This document shows, in pieces, positions 4,697 to 5,519 of a stretch of 5,519 nt of DNA. Below the pieces are notes generated by a model that was not told where the DNA came from, did not search any database, and saw only the letters and a program-made list of their open reading frames with translations. The translations under genes and the position numbers were made by a program. Positions within the stretch are counted from its first letter, which is position 1. Every line of letters begins with the position of its first letter. Source of the stretch: JBEKYH01 sp049511115 (GTDB lineage: Bacteria; Planctomycetota; Phycisphaerae; Tepidisphaerales; Tepidisphaeraceae); assembly GCA_049511115.1 (NCBI GenBank), contig JBEKYH010000361.1, positions 1 to 5,519 of the forward strand, read 5' to 3'.

Positions 4697-5257
4697 TTAT
4701 TGCACCGATTCGCTTCCCACGCTCAGCAGCCGGATTTCGCGCAAATCCCATTGCTTGCCGTTGGGGAAGTAATCGAATTCCCAGCCGCTGGGGTAGCCGC
4801 TGCCGCCGGTTTCGTCCTGCACGGTTCCGGCGGTGAAGGTCACGGCGATCTTGGTATCGTCCTGCGTGGTTCTCTTGTTGGCGATGGCCACCGACTTCAG
4901 GCCCGCCATTTTTGCCGCCGCCGCCGCGGCATCGGCGATGCCCTGCCGGCCGCTGGAGTCCTTGGATTTGCCAAATGTAAAGACTTCCGTGTCATCATCG
5001 AGCAACGTCGCCAGTTTCGGCCAATCCTGTTTGTCGGCCGCATTGACGATCTCCACCGTCCGCCGCTCCATGCGCTCAGCGTCGGTGTCCACCAGGAAGA
5101 CCAACGCCAGCAGTAAAATCGCCAGGCTCACTGTGAGCAGGCCCGCCGTTCGCACGCGGACATTGGCGCGGGCGTTTCCGTAGGTCAGTAAAACCGCTCC
5201 CGTGAGGGCGACTGCCGCGATGAACCACCAGGGGGTGTAAGCGAGGAATTGGAACAT
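4697..5257 (-). CDS. Two-helix membrane protein with soluble domain, possibly NTF2/SnoaL-like
   Basis: A 186-residue protein. Two predicted transmembrane helices lie at residues about 10-26 (WWFIAAVALTGAVLLTY) and 37-56 (TAGLLTVSLAILLLALVFLV), joined by a short basic loop (GNARANVRVR), so the bulk of the protein should face the side opposite to that loop. The soluble part starts with a helix (AERMERRTVEIVNAADKQDW), then LATLLDDDTEVFTFGKSKDSSGRQGIADAAAAAA, then the strands SVAIANKRTTQDDTKIAVTFTAG and SGWEFDYFPNGKQWDLREIRLLS. 'Helix, small acidic loop, G-R-x-G-I, helix, then long antiparallel strands ending in W-x-L-x-x-I' is the pattern of NTF2/SnoaL-like domains; this is a fold guess and no active-site residues are claimed. 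GAGGG at 5264-5268 lies six bases before ATG 5257. It is transcribed in the same direction as the stress run but separated from it by the nested palindrome. Confidence 0.82.
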   Translation of the reverse strand: MFQFLAYTPWWFIAAVALTGAVLLTYGNARANVRVRTAGLLTVSLAILLLALVFLVDTDAERMERRTVEIVNAADKQDWPKLATLLDDDTEVFTFGKSKDSSGRQGIADAAAAAAKMAGLKSVAIANKRTTQDDTKIAVTFTAGTVQDETGGSGYPSGWEFDYFPNGKQWDLREIRLLSVGSESVQ

Positions 5258-5519
5258 GGCAAACCCTCGAAAAAAGCCGATTCTCTACTCCGTGCGAGAA
5301 AAAAAGCCACGCAGGCACGGATAAAAGTCGTGCAAGCACGGGGAAAAATTACACGACCTTGGGGAAAACTCATTCTAACTCCGCCCAGCGTCCGATAACT
5401 CATCAGGCGAGCACGGGCGCTCTGGCCGCGCCCCATAACGCTACAGGACCGGCCCGATGACCGCAAGCTTCGATAGTTCATTACGTTATGTTTTGCCGGA
5501 GGGTTCGCCCCTGCTGGCC
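5258..5519. other. Gene-free upstream region at the right edge
   Basis: This is 262 bases upstream of the - strand membrane-protein gene. It holds that gene's ribosome binding site, the 21-bp repeats and probably its promoter; no convincing -35/-10 pair could be chosen. A 98-codon - strand frame across it encodes an Arg/Ser-rich sequence without family resemblance and overlaps the repeats, so it is not called. A C-terminal remnant of a gene entering from the right edge cannot be excluded. Confidence 0.5.
5300..5347. repeat. Imperfect 21-bp tandem repeat with internal palindrome upstream of the membrane-protein gene
   Basis: On the + strand GCAGGCACGGATAAAA (5311-5326) and GCAAGCACGGGGAAAA (5332-5347) match at 13 of 16 positions with a period of 21 bases. 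CGTGC (5329-5333) and GCACG (5336-5340) form a perfect palindrome with a two-base centre. A further TCCGTGC at 5289-5295 is inverted relative to GCACGGA at 5315-5321. The position, 40-90 bases before ATG 5257, and a spacing of about two helical turns fit a transcription-factor binding array, but this is inferred. Confidence 0.45.

Noticed and set aside
5185..5481. 98-codon - strand frame at the right edge
   Set aside because: It overlaps the start of the membrane-protein gene, is Arg/Ser-rich, and its repeated RAC motifs simply reflect the 21-bp DNA repeats.
5434..5490. CATAACG/CGTTATG inverted repeat near the right edge
   Set aside because: Seven bases with a 43-base spacer and no supporting context; probably coincidental.

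Overview
The window has no taxonomic marker. GC-rich coding sequence, long antisense open frames, strong Shine-Dalgarno sites and a set of small stress-type genes suggest an environmental Gram-negative-type bacterium with an outer-membrane lipoprotein pathway. Planctomycetota or another PVC/Acidobacteria-like lineage is my guess, and it is an inference only.

Left part (1-1760, + strand): two tandem aldehyde dehydrogenase (ALDH) genes. The first is cut by the window edge. It carries the whole catalytic half, including the catalytic Glu, the catalytic Cys and the EIFGP motif. The second starts two codons after the first gene's stop, in the same reading frame. It is an ALDH-like protein with no catalytic domain and with substitutions at the NAD-binding positions. 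Together they look like the two halves of an ALDH16-type protein (active ALDH plus truncated ALDH pseudo-domain), separated by a single TAA.

Middle part (1804-4352, all - strand): a run of six small genes transcribed towards the ALDH pair. In transcription order they are a DUF3309-type two-helix membrane peptide, a DUF3568-type lipoprotein, a glycine-zipper protein, a CsbD-family protein, a DUF3185-type membrane protein and a Dps-family ferritin-like protein with a repetitive His/Arg-rich N-terminal tail. The run ends at a clear intrinsic terminator between the convergent blocks. Each gene has its own good ribosome binding site. The set reads as a general stress or envelope-protection module: Dps protects DNA and stores iron, CsbD is a general-stress family, and the rest act at the membrane or periplasm. 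The first gene's ribosome binding site can pair with an upstream segment inside a nested inverted repeat, which suggests translational control.

Right part (4353-5519): a 188-bp nested palindromic repeat (4492-4679) that looks like a MITE-type or other dispersed non-coding element, then a - strand gene for a two-helix membrane protein with a soluble domain that may be NTF2/SnoaL-like. Upstream of that gene is a non-coding stretch with imperfect 21-bp tandem repeats and a perfect short palindrome. No tRNA, rRNA, CRISPR array or transposase gene was seen.
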